A stretch of DNA of 64,000 nt from assembly GCA_016200265.1 (NCBI GenBank), contig JACQFE010000002.1:49871-113870 (forward strand). The letters are read 5' to 3'. The stretch's first letter is position 1. Each line of letters begins with the position of its first letter. The stretch comes from Planctomycetota bacterium. Lineage in GTDB: Bacteria > Planctomycetota > Phycisphaerae > UBA1845. Shown in pieces: positions 8,855 through 17,478 of the stretch. The notes beneath the pieces were generated by a model. It was not told where the DNA came from, searched no databases, and saw only the letters and a list, made by a program, of their open reading frames with translations. Both the position numbers and the translations under genes were made by a program.

Positions 8855-10399
8855 TTGACTCTGGGTTGGATCGACCTCTGCGTCGTCATTTTCTATTTCC
8901 TCGCCACCATCGCGATCGGTTTCTGGTTTGGCCGCGGCGAACGTAACACAAAAGACTTCTTTCTCGGGGGGCGAAAGCAACACTGGCTTCTCGCGGGCAT
9001 CTCCATCATCGCCACCGAAATCAGTGCGATGACATTCATCGGCGTGCCGGGTGTGTCGTTTCGAGGCGACTGGTGGTACTTGCAGATGCAAGCCGGCGCA
9101 ATTGTCGGCCAACTGGTGGTTGTGGCATTATTACTGCCGGCGTTTTATGGCGGCGCCGTCACCACAGTCTACGAATATCTCGGCCAGCGATTCGGGCCGG
9201 GAACTCGCGTCACCGCGTCCTTGATGTTTTTCGCTTCGCGAATCTTAGGCAGCGGAATGAGGCTTCTGCTTGCATCCATGGCTGTCTCCGTGATTTTCAA
9301 TTGGCCGCTTCAATGGGTCATCGTCGTTAGCGCGGGCGTCGCCACTCTCTATGCTACATTTGGCGGCATCAAAGCCATTCTATGGACCGACGCGTTTCAG
9401 GCGCTGATCTTCGTCAGCGCGGCGGTCGTCACGGTTGTCGTTCTTCTCGAACGCACGCCTGGCGGGGCAGTCGAGAGCCTTTCATCCGCATGGCACGCTG
9501 GTAGGTTGCACATCTTCAATTGGGGCTGGCATCCCAAGGATGAGCGATCGTTTTGGTTACTTCTCATCAGCGCCGCGTTTCTGAACACGGCCGCTCTTGG
9601 CGTCGATCAGGACCTCACGCAGCGAATGCTGACCTGTCCAAACCTCCGCGAAGGCCAGAAGTCTTTGCTATTTAAGATGGTTCTGGCCGTCCCGATTGTT
9701 TGTACATTCCTAATGATCGGTTCGCTGCTTTGGGTTTATTATCAACGACAGCCTTCAGGTTCGATTCCTTCATCCGTCACGGAAATAACCGATCGCATTT
9801 TCCCATTTTTCATAGCGACAGGCCTGCCGCGAAACGTCGGATTGCAGGGACTCTTGGTGGCGGCGATTTTCGCCGCGTCGATGGGGAGCCTCTCATCAGC
9901 AATCGGAGCGCTTTCTTCGACGGCTGTCAACGATGTCTACCGACTGTTCGCCCATGAGCAATCCACCGATCGAAAGCAGCTCTTGATTGCACGCGTGTTC
10001 ACCGCCGGGTTTGGCGTGCTTCTGGCTGCTGTGGCGATCGGCTTCTCCAAGCATGATCAGATGCTCCAGGAATCATTCAAGTGGGCGAGCCTTGTCTTTG
10101 GAGGAATGTTGGGAATTTTCCTCTTGGGCGTCACCACGCGATCACGAGGCAGCGACTGGGTGAACCCGCTCGTAATGATCTTTTCGGTGGCGGGACTAGC
10201 CGCACTCAAAATGTATCAGGAGTGGGGGCAGGGAAACGTCCATGCGGGCGGTTTCAAACCGTTAGCCCATGTTGCCTGGCCGTGGTGGGTGGTCATTGGC
10301 ACGACATGGACCTATGTTGTCGCGGCGTGTTTTCGAACGAAGCACATACCCGAAACGCCCCTCCCCAGCATTGAAAACCGCTGCGCGTCAGTCGGCTGA
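8855..10399 (+). CDS. Sodium:solute symporter (SSS family)
   Basis: The 514-residue protein has about 13 predicted membrane helices and clear SSS motifs: FFLGGRKQHWLLAGISIIA and TEISAMTFIGVPG near the N-terminus, VYEYLGQRFG, and AAIFAASMGSLSSAIGALSS in the region of the Na2 site. Substrate is not readable from sequence; neighbouring GH20 suggests an amino sugar or oligosaccharide. The start is TTG at 8855, with AAGGATGAGG ending 9 bases upstream as a ribosome binding site. An out-of-frame ATG mini-frame (8841) ends across this start and could modulate translation. Confidence 0.88.
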   Translation: MTLGWIDLCVVIFYFLATIAIGFWFGRGERNTKDFFLGGRKQHWLLAGISIIATEISAMTFIGVPGVSFRGDWWYLQMQAGAIVGQLVVVALLLPAFYGGAVTTVYEYLGQRFGPGTRVTASLMFFASRILGSGMRLLLASMAVSVIFNWPLQWVIVVSAGVATLYATFGGIKAILWTDAFQALIFVSAAVVTVVVLLERTPGGAVESLSSAWHAGRLHIFNWGWHPKDERSFWLLLISAAFLNTAALGVDQDLTQRMLTCPNLREGQKSLLFKMVLAVPIVCTFLMIGSLLWVYYQRQPSGSIPSSVTEITDRIFPFFIATGLPRNVGLQGLLVAAIFAASMGSLSSAIGALSSTAVNDVYRLFAHEQSTDRKQLLIARVFTAGFGVLLAAVAIGFSKHDQMLQESFKWASLVFGGMLGIFLLGVTTRSRGSDWVNPLVMIFSVAGLAALKMYQEWGQGNVHAGGFKPLAHVAWPWWVVIGTTWTYVVAACFRTKHIPETPLPSIENRCASVG

Positions 10400-10418
10400 T
10401 ACAGGCAGTGGAGCTCCT

Positions 10419-11090
10419 TTACTGCATGCTCGTGGCCAACGCGCCCGACGCCACTGCACGACGCACGGTCGCCAGTGGGAAATTGTTACCCGGACACTGC
10501 GTCTTATGCGTCACGCCACCATGGGTAACGACTTTCGACGGTGGAATGCCGCATCGCTCGCAGAGAAACGTGGAGAGGCGTTCGAGTGAGGCGATTTGTC
10601 GCGGAGTCGGGCGACTTCGAGTGAAATCACCCACCAGGCAGATTCCGATGCCGTGCTCGTTGAAATAATTGTCAGGCGTCTTGCAGTGGGCTCCATGCTT
10701 CTGCTTGTACCATCGCGGGCCGACTTCGATCTGCCCGTCTCCGCTGCCGGTCCCATTACCGATCACAAAGTGGTAGCCAAGTTCATCCCAGCCCTTGTCG
10801 CGATGGGCCCGATCAAACGCTCGGGCTGAGCCGCGCGGTGTTGCGCTGTGATGGATGACGACCGTCGTCCAGCGTGAACTGACCTTCCCACCCGGCGGCA
10901 TCCATGAAGGATCAAACGGAACGTTGCGGGCGTAACGACGAGGTGTCTCACCGGTGAGCGGCGTTGTGGCCGAGCGCGGCGGGGTCTGACGCGACACATT
11001 CAAAGAGCCGCTCGGAGCCGATGCCTTGGGCCGATGACAGCCGGACAGCGCAACCGAACCCGCTAAGACAGTGAGGAGCAATTTTCGCAT
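10419..11090 (-). CDS. Amidase_2 / PGRP-like lipoprotein (N-acetylmuramoyl-L-alanine amidase fold)
   Basis: The frame is open much further upstream, but ATG at 11090 begins a lipoprotein signal (MRKLLLTVLAGSVALSGC, lipobox LSGC), giving 223 residues. The mature part carries Amidase_2 signatures: WTTVVIHHSATPRGSA with the first zinc ligand His, GYHFVIGNG, NEHGIGICLVGDF, and VVTHGGVTHKTQCPGNNFP with the last ligands. Such enzymes cut the amide between MurNAc and L-Ala. It would sit in the outer membrane or at the inner membrane facing the wall. It converges with the SSS gene. Confidence 0.88.
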   Translation of the reverse strand: MRKLLLTVLAGSVALSGCHRPKASAPSGSLNVSRQTPPRSATTPLTGETPRRYARNVPFDPSWMPPGGKVSSRWTTVVIHHSATPRGSARAFDRAHRDKGWDELGYHFVIGNGTGSGDGQIEVGPRWYKQKHGAHCKTPDNYFNEHGIGICLVGDFTRSRPTPRQIASLERLSTFLCERCGIPPSKVVTHGGVTHKTQCPGNNFPLATVRRAVASGALATSMQ

Positions 11091-11359
11091 GTGACCCGCT
11101 CTCCGATTGATTGGACCGCTGAATCCTCCCGGATTGAACCACGTGACATCCGGCGTGGCAAGTCTGATATCGGCCATAGAACGATATTCCGTCAAGGATG
11201 TTTCCCCTTCCGACAGAAATCCGCAACCACGACCCGCATGCAATTCAATTTGACCCTGTGGCTGCCCGATAACCGTAGGCCGGGTCGCAGGCTGCTGATC
11301 GGTCAGTGGAGACCGAAGGCTAGCCGAGGTTGATCCGGCCTGCAAAGGGATTTGCAACC

Positions 11360-11584
11360 ATGCCGACCAACCGGGGCCAGCTTGAATCGTTTGAATCCTG
11401 TGCCGACTCCCAGGCCACGCCGATTGAACTCGCCGACTGGAAGGCAATGATCCGACAAATGCCGGAAGTGCGGATCGAAAAAGTACAGGCCGTCCGAGCC
11501 GCCCTCCAGTCCAACCAATACGACGAACAGCTCTATCTGGACCGGGCGATCGATGCGATCTCACGTGACCTTCCAGCTTTTTGA
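11360..11584 (+). CDS. FlgM-like anti-sigma-28 factor (small)
   Basis: ATG at 11360 has AAAGGGA nine bases upstream and gives 74 residues. The C-terminal half (RIEKVQAVRAALQSNQY...AIDAISRDL) matches the pattern of the FlgM family, whose disordered chain binds FliA and holds back late flagellar genes. The N-terminal half is polar and low in order-promoting residues, as expected. No flagellar gene is near it, so the assignment rests on the motif alone. A TTG at 11330 would add ten residues but lacks a binding site. Confidence 0.55.
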   Translation: MPTNRGQLESFESCADSQATPIELADWKAMIRQMPEVRIEKVQAVRAALQSNQYDEQLYLDRAIDAISRDLPAF

Positions 11585-11716
11585 AACCTTGAGTACGATC
11601 GCAGACGATGCCGTCCAAACGTTACTCGATATAGCCCGGTTCGTGCGATGAGCTGTTTGTGCGGTTGAATTGGTGCCCTGGGAAACTCCCGCGAATGAAG
11701 TGCTGGTGGTCCGACC

Positions 11717-12562
11717 TTGCTCCTTGGATACAACACCAACGGCTTCGCCCATCACTCCCTCGAAGACGCATTCTCGATTATTCATGAGATCGGATACCGC
11801 GCCGTCGCGCTAACGATTGAGAAAGACTTGCTCGACCCGCCGGATTCGCGAGGCCTGTCTCGCGCAGTCGCCGGATTGCGGCCTCTTCTAACCCGTTTTC
11901 CGATGCGCTTGACGATCGAAACAGGTTCGCGATTCCTACTTGACCCCCGTCGAAAGCACCAGCCGACATTGCTCAGCGGCTCGTCCGAAGGCCGAAGAAC
12001 CCGCCTTGAGTTTTTGAAGGCAGCCGTTGACCTGGCGGCGGAAACAAACGCCGCGTGCGTTTCACTCTGGTCCGGCTCGGCCGACGACGGCGCCCCGCAA
12101 GCCGAGTGCTTCGATCGCCTGCGGCGCGGGTTGGATGACCTCTTGATTCACGCGGATCGACGCAAGGTAAGACTGGCGTTTGAACCGGAACCGGGCATGT
12201 TCGTTGAAACCATGGCCCAATTTGAGGAATTGCACGATGCCATGAATCATCCGCGATTCGGCCTGACTCTTGACGTCGGCCACGTCCACTGCCTTTCCGA
12301 TGGCGACGTCGCGGCTCACGTGCATCGATGGCGAGATCGCTTATGGAACGTGCATATCGAGGACATGCGCCGCGGAACCCATGAGCATCTCATGTTCGGC
12401 GATGGAGACATGGACGTGGCCGGGGCGATCAACGCGCTAGCGGCGATCCAATATTCAGGCCCGGTTCATATCGAGCTTTCTCGCCACAGTCACGATGCCG
12501 TGAACGTAGCCCAAGCTGCGTATGATTTTTTATCGAAGAAATTGGAACGACAAGAGAATTAG
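11717..12562 (+). CDS. Sugar phosphate isomerase/epimerase-like TIM-barrel protein
   Basis: The 281-residue protein matches the xylose-isomerase-like/AP endonuclease 2 barrel family. Metal-ligand motifs are seen in order: LAFEPEPGMF (Glu), FGLTLDVGHVHC (Asp and His), WNVHIEDMRRG (His, Asp) and PVHIELSRHSHDA (Glu). The enzyme probably interconverts or cleaves a sugar or inositol derivative with a divalent metal; the substrate is unknown. TTG at 11717 is the first start in frame. Its stop interlocks with the stop of the convergent PilX-like gene in TTAG at 12559-12562. Confidence 0.82.
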   Translation: MLLGYNTNGFAHHSLEDAFSIIHEIGYRAVALTIEKDLLDPPDSRGLSRAVAGLRPLLTRFPMRLTIETGSRFLLDPRRKHQPTLLSGSSEGRRTRLEFLKAAVDLAAETNAACVSLWSGSADDGAPQAECFDRLRRGLDDLLIHADRRKVRLAFEPEPGMFVETMAQFEELHDAMNHPRFGLTLDVGHVHCLSDGDVAAHVHRWRDRLWNVHIEDMRRGTHEHLMFGDGDMDVAGAINALAAIQYSGPVHIELSRHSHDAVNVAQAAYDFLSKKLERQEN

Positions 12563-13821
12563 GGGTTTACAACACGTTCCCAAGTTCCGCGCGTGAGTGT
12601 CATCTGGTAGGTGCTGTAGCCGACGATCTTGTTGTTGAAAATCGAAGAATCATAATCCACTTCGGCCCCAGAGATCTTCACCGTAAATGTGCCCTCCGTA
12701 AGGATCGAACCGTGGAACCGCGTGGATGCGGAAATTGACGTATTGCCGCGAATGTGCACAAGCCCCCAGACTTCGTTGGGGTAGGTGTCGAGAGTGTTGG
12801 CATTCCATGCGCCCAGATAAGGTGAATTGGCCGGATTGAAGTTCGTTCCGCTTGAAGCCTCCATAAGACTCGTAGTGCTACTCGTCATTGAAAAATCCGC
12901 CGCACCATCAACAATGATTGCCGGATAGTCGGCACGATAGTTCTGGATCAAATTCGGATCGGCGAAGGTCACCTTTCGGCCTGCGTTGATACGAATGATC
13001 AGCGTGCCCCAGATTCTGGATTGCTTGACGGTTACGTCCGTGTTCACGGCGTTCATGAAGTACACGCCATCGGTGTTGGCCGTTCCCCAGGGATTGCTTC
13101 CGGGCGTCAGAAGTCTTTTGTCAATGTCACCCGTGGGAATCGTCGTGGCCACTGCGATATAATTGTTGATGAGATTGGCGTCCGGCATCGTGAGAGTCGG
13201 CGCGCCGGCTGTATACAAGCCAGTTACGGTGCCAACCGTGCCGGCGACGACAGTTTCAACAGCGCCGTTGACCGTGCCAAAGTTGACCAACTTGCCGTTG
13301 GTGGCCATTGGCGCGCCGGTGACGGTAAAGCTCTTGAGTAGATTGATGGTAATGTCGCCGTTGGCGGCCACCGATTTTTTCAGCGCATCCAAAGGAATTG
13401 GGTTGGCGTTGGCCGTTGCTTTTACGATATAGGTCGCATTTCGCACAGTTCCCGTCCCCGTAAACAATACGGGCTCGGATTGGGAGTCAGTCAAATCACC
13501 ATCCGTTGGATCAACGCCGGCCAGCGTGTACTTTCCCGAACCATAGCTGATGTTGGTCTGCCAATTTCCATTCGGACGATTCGTTCGCCAGTGTGAATCA
13601 CTTTGAATCAAGTACATCCCCGTCTCAATCGCGGATTCGGCGTACAGACGTGCTTCGGTCAAATCATTTGCATCTTGTACGGTTCGACGTTCGACACGGG
13701 TCGCGAGCACCGCGGAAATTCCCACAACCGTGACAAGCATTGAGGTTCCCAGAACGGCCAAATACATGCTGCCGCGTCGTCGTGGGTGCGCGCGGGCGAA
13801 AATGGAATCATGAATTACCAT
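12559..13821 (-). CDS. PilX/GspK-like pilus-tip membrane protein
   Basis: The 420-residue protein opens with a basic stretch (ARAHPRRRGSMYL) and one N-terminal hydrophobic helix (about 19-42) followed by ERRTVQDANDLTEARLYAESAIETGMYLI, a coiled region typical of PilX/GspK-like minor pilins, then a large beta-rich domain with many Gly, Thr and Asn residues. It lacks a strong class III prepilin site. It is the last gene of the long pilus block and overlaps the preceding GspI-like gene by seven bases. I infer a non-major, tip or cargo-like component; no enzyme motif is visible. Confidence 0.65.
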   Translation of the reverse strand: MVIHDSIFARAHPRRRGSMYLAVLGTSMLVTVVGISAVLATRVERRTVQDANDLTEARLYAESAIETGMYLIQSDSHWRTNRPNGNWQTNISYGSGKYTLAGVDPTDGDLTDSQSEPVLFTGTGTVRNATYIVKATANANPIPLDALKKSVAANGDITINLLKSFTVTGAPMATNGKLVNFGTVNGAVETVVAGTVGTVTGLYTAGAPTLTMPDANLINNYIAVATTIPTGDIDKRLLTPGSNPWGTANTDGVYFMNAVNTDVTVKQSRIWGTLIIRINAGRKVTFADPNLIQNYRADYPAIIVDGAADFSMTSSTTSLMEASSGTNFNPANSPYLGAWNANTLDTYPNEVWGLVHIRGNTSISASTRFHGSILTEGTFTVKISGAEVDYDSSIFNNKIVGYSTYQMTLTRGTWERVVNP

Positions 13822-14528
13822 TGGTTTAATGGCACTCCGGTTGACGACACGGGATTGGTCTGCGCCCGGAGCGCGGTAAACGTCGCAAGCATCGCGGTTC
13901 CTTTCTTGATCGTCACCGTAATCTTCTTTACCCCGGTTTCGGAAATTGCGGGTTGCGTCACCGAGGGTGTTGTCGCGTTGACGCGGACAACGGCGACCTG
14001 CTCGGTCCAGCCGGTCAATCCTGAAATAGCGGTGCCGTCACGATGAACCGGGGGCGAAGCGGAATAATTGCGATAATCGTCCACGTCATCGAATCCTGTG
14101 CGCCCCGGACCGATGTCCAAAGGCTCGAGCCCGAATGTGACCGGTTCCGTTGGGTCCTGGTAATCCTGCTCCAATATCTCATTCATCAAATCGAGCGCCA
14201 GGAGCTGGGCACGTCCCTGGTCGCCGACTTTCGATTGCCCCATCGTTGAGGCGCCAACGGTGTTTAGTGAGACCACGAGAAGCCCGCTGACAAGAACCAG
14301 CGAAAGTACGGCCTCAATCATGGTCATGGCTCGGCGCGATGCTTGAAAAGTCAATTTGGAAGTTTGAAAACTTCGTTGTCTGGGGAATCTAGAGCGCAAA
14401 CTGGCTCGTCGCGAACCGCAAATCTTGATTGAAAAATGACGACGAGGGAGCAGCGATTGTTGTATTCGTGATTTAGCGCAAACACTTGAATCACCTGCAA
14501 TTTCAAATCTGCAATTTGAGATTCTCAT
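13815..14528 (-). CDS. GspI-like prepilin with long leader
   Basis: The ATG at 14528 overlaps the stop of the upstream GspJ-like gene as ATGA, so translational coupling fixes the start and gives 237 residues. The prepilin site is RRA/MTMIEAVLSLVLV, about 67 residues from the start, a very long leader. The mature part has the hydrophobic helix with Glu5 and a short globular domain. GspI/PilV-type minor pilins help start assembly of the pseudopilus. The leader is encoded by intergenic-type short repeats (14341-14375 and 14494-14526), which looks like a short leader gene that has been extended. Confidence 0.7.
   Translation of the reverse strand: MRISNCRFEIAGDSSVCAKSRIQQSLLPRRHFSIKICGSRRASLRSRFPRQRSFQTSKLTFQASRRAMTMIEAVLSLVLVSGLLVVSLNTVGASTMGQSKVGDQGRAQLLALDLMNEILEQDYQDPTEPVTFGLEPLDIGPGRTGFDDVDDYRNYSASPPVHRDGTAISGLTGWTEQVAVVRVNATTPSVTQPAISETGVKKITVTIKKGTAMLATFTALRAQTNPVSSTGVPLNQW
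14341..14526. repeat. Short-word repeats inside GspI-like leader
   Basis: Two clusters of the words CAATTT, TTTGAAA and CAAATCTG occur at 14341-14375 and 14494-14526, between the GspJ-like stop and the prepilin cleavage site. Similar words recur in intergenic arrays at 29464-29560 and 42600-42638. Confidence 0.5.
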
Positions 14529-15586
14529 CCGCCAACCTCCGGCAAATTCACGACTCGCACGGTGGTCTCCACGGCCGGACTCTGGTCCGTTCCCACGCGC
14601 AACTTGATATGAATTCCCCGAAGATAATGGGCGGTCGCGGAGCCGGTCTGGCCGGGCGCGGTAATCGTCCCGTACACCGAAAAATTCATAGACTTGGTTG
14701 CGAAGGAACTCCACAATCCGCCCGCGTTGGATGTACTTACCATATTGGAATTACTGCCCGTATACCCGGACCCCTGGAATCTCGCGTCACAGGTCGCGCT
14801 ACCACCGGAATTCACAAGGACTACGCAAATTCCCGTGGTCGGCGAAAGACCGGATGCCTTGGTGAAAAGGTAGGTCATGTCCGCATAACCTGTGCTGAGC
14901 AAGCTTTCCTGGACTGAGGCTTCGTCCACAATCGCGGTTGAAGGAACGTTGCCAATTGTGGGTTGGCGAATCTGCAAATGGGCGATGCCGTCGTTTGTTC
15001 CGTTGGTCCGTAGCCGAAAGGACACTTTTGTGATTTTCCAGGAAGTGGCATTCGCGGGAAGCGTGGGTATGAAGTATTGCCCAACCCAATTGCTTCCATC
15101 GATTGTTGCATCCAGCAGACCAGTGGTGGGATAGTACTGGGCCAGGAGTTGCTCACTGCTTTCGTTCGCCGCCGGCGTCGTGGCGAGAGTCACATCATGT
15201 AGATCATACGTGAGAGTGAATTCGCGTACGGAATCAATAATAGTCGCGGCCGCACCGCCGTTGTAGGTGCGAGTGATTGGGCTGCCCGGGACGCCGGACC
15301 ACGCATAGCGAATGATTTCCGAAGTGCCATTATTGTCGCGGTCAGGAACGATGATTGTAATTCCCGTCGATGTGCGTGTCGGGGCGGTTCGTAGGGTTGT
15401 GAGGTCCGTCGCCATTTCCCACAGCCCGCGCTCCGCCTGCACCATTGATCCTACAGGTGTCGTCGAGGTGGGAATCGCCTTCGAGGCAAGCATGAGGGTG
15501 GCGGCGAGTCCTCCCATTAAGAGGCTCATGACCCCCATTGAGATCACGACTTCCACCAACGTAAATGAGGGTCTTCGTGAAGACAT
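14525..15586 (-). CDS. GspJ/PilW-like prepilin
   Basis: The 353-residue protein starts MSSRRPS/FTLVEVVISMGVMS, a class III prepilin leader of only seven residues with Ser in place of the usual Gly or Ala before the cut, followed by the hydrophobic helix with Glu5. The globular part contains a beta-rich domain with DVTLATTP and a segment (about 145-300) resembling a carbohydrate-binding jelly-roll, rich in Ser, Thr and Gly. GspJ-type proteins sit at the pseudopilus tip with GspI and GspK. The gene lies 12 bases after the GspH-like gene and overlaps the GspI-like gene. Confidence 0.72.
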   Translation of the reverse strand: MSSRRPSFTLVEVVISMGVMSLLMGGLAATLMLASKAIPTSTTPVGSMVQAERGLWEMATDLTTLRTAPTRTSTGITIIVPDRDNNGTSEIIRYAWSGVPGSPITRTYNGGAAATIIDSVREFTLTYDLHDVTLATTPAANESSEQLLAQYYPTTGLLDATIDGSNWVGQYFIPTLPANATSWKITKVSFRLRTNGTNDGIAHLQIRQPTIGNVPSTAIVDEASVQESLLSTGYADMTYLFTKASGLSPTTGICVVLVNSGGSATCDARFQGSGYTGSNSNMVSTSNAGGLWSSFATKSMNFSVYGTITAPGQTGSATAHYLRGIHIKLRVGTDQSPAVETTVRVVNLPEVGG

Positions 15587-15598
15587 GGATTCTATTTG

Positions 15599-16084
15599 CT
15601 AATCCTCGCTTAGGATGACGGTTCCGGTGCCGTGGAAACCACTCCGGCCTATGACAGTGTCCACCGTGATCGTTTGGGTCAGATTTCCAATGGAGATGAC
15701 CACACTTCCGGAATTGTTTGGTGCGCCATAACCGTTAAATACGACCTGAGTGCTGCCTCCAAAGGAGGCGGATGTGATCTTCACTCGGTAAGGCTCCTGA
15801 TTCAGGAACACCTGATAGTCGCGCCCCACGCGATTCATATCCTTGATTCCGGTCAGGAGATAGCTACTGCTCGTCACGTCAAACGTCACGGTGCGACTGG
15901 AGCTGCTTTGGCGGGCCTCACGCTGCGCGAGAGTGAGGTCAGCGGTGACGCGCCGGGCCGCAGCTTCGATCTGCTGATTGGCGATGAATTGCGAGTATCG
16001 CGGCGCGGCCAATCCCGCCATCATCCCCATGAGGACGACGACAAGCGTCACTTCGACCAAACTAAACGCTCGCTGTCTTGTCAT
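15599..16084 (-). CDS. GspH/FimT-type prepilin
   Basis: The 161-residue protein starts MTRQRA/FSLVEVTLVVVLMG and is followed by QIEAAARRVTADLTLAQREARQSS, the typical GspH/FimT linker helix, then a short beta domain. This minor pilin helps initiate assembly of type IV pili or type II pseudopili in the inner membrane and periplasm. Its ATG overlaps the stop of the upstream GspG-like gene as ATGA at 16081-16084. The length and six-residue leader are normal. Confidence 0.85.
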   Translation of the reverse strand: MTRQRAFSLVEVTLVVVLMGMMAGLAAPRYSQFIANQQIEAAARRVTADLTLAQREARQSSSSRTVTFDVTSSSYLLTGIKDMNRVGRDYQVFLNQEPYRVKITSASFGGSTQVVFNGYGAPNNSGSVVISIGNLTQTITVDTVIGRSGFHGTGTVILSED

Positions 16085-16644
16085 GGCGATTCCAGCAGCG
16101 TCACGCGGCCCATGCCGCTACCGACGCGTCCAACACCACCGTCGTCAATTGGCACGACATCGAGACCAAAATCACTAACGTCGAAATCGCCATCGGAAAG
16201 TATCGCCACCCATCCGTATCGATCATCCGACGGGAGGGCGCCGGACGCGTCCTTCATCACAAACACGGACCGGGACTTGGTCGCGGGGTTCATTGGAAAC
16301 GGAGCACGAAGATAAGGACCAAAAATATACGGATATCCTCGCGTTGCCTTAGTGTGCCCCTGGTCATCCGAATACATCGTGAGCTGATTGACGAATTGAT
16401 CGTCGTCGGGCGCCCCGGTTGCAGGATCCTGGCCAGGAAAGCGATCATGCTCGGCGTAGTAGCAATCAATCGCATTGCGGACGTTGACCATGGTCGCTTC
16501 CAGCGCGGAGCTCGCCGCGTTGTTCGATGCATTCGTAATTCGTGGAACGGCGATGGCCGTGATCATGCCGATGATCGTGACCACCATCACCAGTTCGACC
16601 AGTGTGAATCCACCGTGGCGCGATGACCCCCTTTGGTGTGGCAT
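16081..16644 (-). CDS. GspG-like prepilin (second copy)
   Basis: The 187-residue protein carries the cleavage site RHGG/FTLVELVMVVTIIGMITAIAVPRI, with Glu5 and the Pro22-like kink, then LEATMVNVRNAIDCYYAEHDRFPG, the conserved alpha helix and loop of GspG-type pilins. GPYLRAPFPMNPATK near the C-terminus matches a feature also present in the neighbouring pilin at 16854, so the two are paralogues. The twelve-residue leader contains a fragment of the C/G-rich repeat family (CACCAAAGGGGGTC in the coding strand). Confidence 0.85.
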   Translation of the reverse strand: MPHQRGSSRHGGFTLVELVMVVTIIGMITAIAVPRITNASNNAASSALEATMVNVRNAIDCYYAEHDRFPGQDPATGAPDDDQFVNQLTMYSDDQGHTKATRGYPYIFGPYLRAPFPMNPATKSRSVFVMKDASGALPSDDRYGWVAILSDGDFDVSDFGLDVVPIDDGGVGRVGSGMGRVTLLESP

Positions 16645-16710
16645 GCTCTTTTCCCGCGCAATTGGATTTCCGTGCGCGGCTCCACCGGAAGTCTACGATA
16701 TCGAGTGATC

Positions 16711-16738
16711 GGGCTTCGTCACCGATCGGTGATCGCCC
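16711..16738. promoter_or_regulatory. Hairpin between the two GspG-like pilin genes
   Basis: A perfect palindrome CACCGATCGGTG (16720-16731) is flanked by GGGC and GCCC, which can extend the stem. It lies in the only sizeable gap (209 bases) within the pilus block, just after the first GspG-like gene in transcription order. It may protect or attenuate the transcript so that this pilin is made in excess. No U-tract was seen. Confidence 0.4.
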
Positions 16739-16853
16739 GAAAATGAAGGGATCGCGTGCGGAATCTCTTCCGAACGCGGCCCGCAGGTCTTGTCCGATAT
16801 CGCAGGCTTGGCCCCTGCGGTCCGATCAATCATGTGCTCACAACGCGATCACG

Positions 16854-17357
16854 TCAGTAGGTCGCGTCATAGGCGTTGCCCGCGTCATCCGTGGCGCTAG
16901 TATTGGCGATGATTTCGCCGGTCTGATAATTGTAGACCCATCCCTTCGTAGTCTTTGTATCATCCGACGTCGGCGGGCTTGTCGTCGTCATGTCCACGCC
17001 TGTCGCTTTGCCGGAATTCGGACCCACTGGGATGACCGGAAATCCTTTTCGCAAATAGGGTCCGAACGGGTACGCCGATGTGGTTCCGATTGCACCGCTC
17101 GCGTCGGATTTCTTCGTGAGCTGGCTGATGAGGGTCGCTTCCGCGCCGTCCGCACCCGGGAAAGTGCCGCCGTGCTCAGCGGCATACATATCGATTGAGT
17201 TGCGCAGAGCAGCAAGGTCGCCGCGGATCGCGGAATCGCCCGCGCCCTTGGCTCCGCGGCTGATTCGTGGCACTGCGATGGCCGCGATGACTCCGATGAT
17301 CACCACGACAATGACCAATTCGACGAGGCTGAATGCGTATTTCTTCGTGCGTTTCAT
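16854..17357 (-). CDS. GspG-like prepilin, candidate major pilin
   Basis: The 167-residue protein starts MKRTKKYA/FSLVELVIVVVIIGVIA, an eight-residue leader with all the features of a major type IV pilin or GspG, followed by AIRGDLAALRNSIDMYAAEHGGTFPG. The C-terminal domain has GPYLRKGFPVIPVGPNSGK and WVYNYQTGEIIAN. It is first among the pilins of the block after the PilMNOP-like genes and is followed by a hairpin, which fits a more highly made subunit. The neighbour at 16081 is a clear paralogue. Confidence 0.88.
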   Translation of the reverse strand: MKRTKKYAFSLVELVIVVVIIGVIAAIAVPRISRGAKGAGDSAIRGDLAALRNSIDMYAAEHGGTFPGADGAEATLISQLTKKSDASGAIGTTSAYPFGPYLRKGFPVIPVGPNSGKATGVDMTTTSPPTSDDTKTTKGWVYNYQTGEIIANTSATDDAGNAYDATY

Positions 17358-17478
17358 GATTCACCACTCTCGTTTCGTGACCTGGACTTCCCTCGCCGGC
17401 CGTCCAACGTGGATCCGGCGGTCCTGTGACAAGCAAAAAATACAATATGAACGATGAAAAACGTGGTTCGATAACCTG

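Noticed and set aside
8841..8858. Mini-frame ATG...TGA before the symporter as a real peptide
   Set aside because: Only five codons long; noted only as a possible translational element.
9755..9775. tRNA T-arm-like sequence GGTTCGATTCC
   Set aside because: It lies inside the symporter coding region and no acceptor or anticodon stem fits around it.
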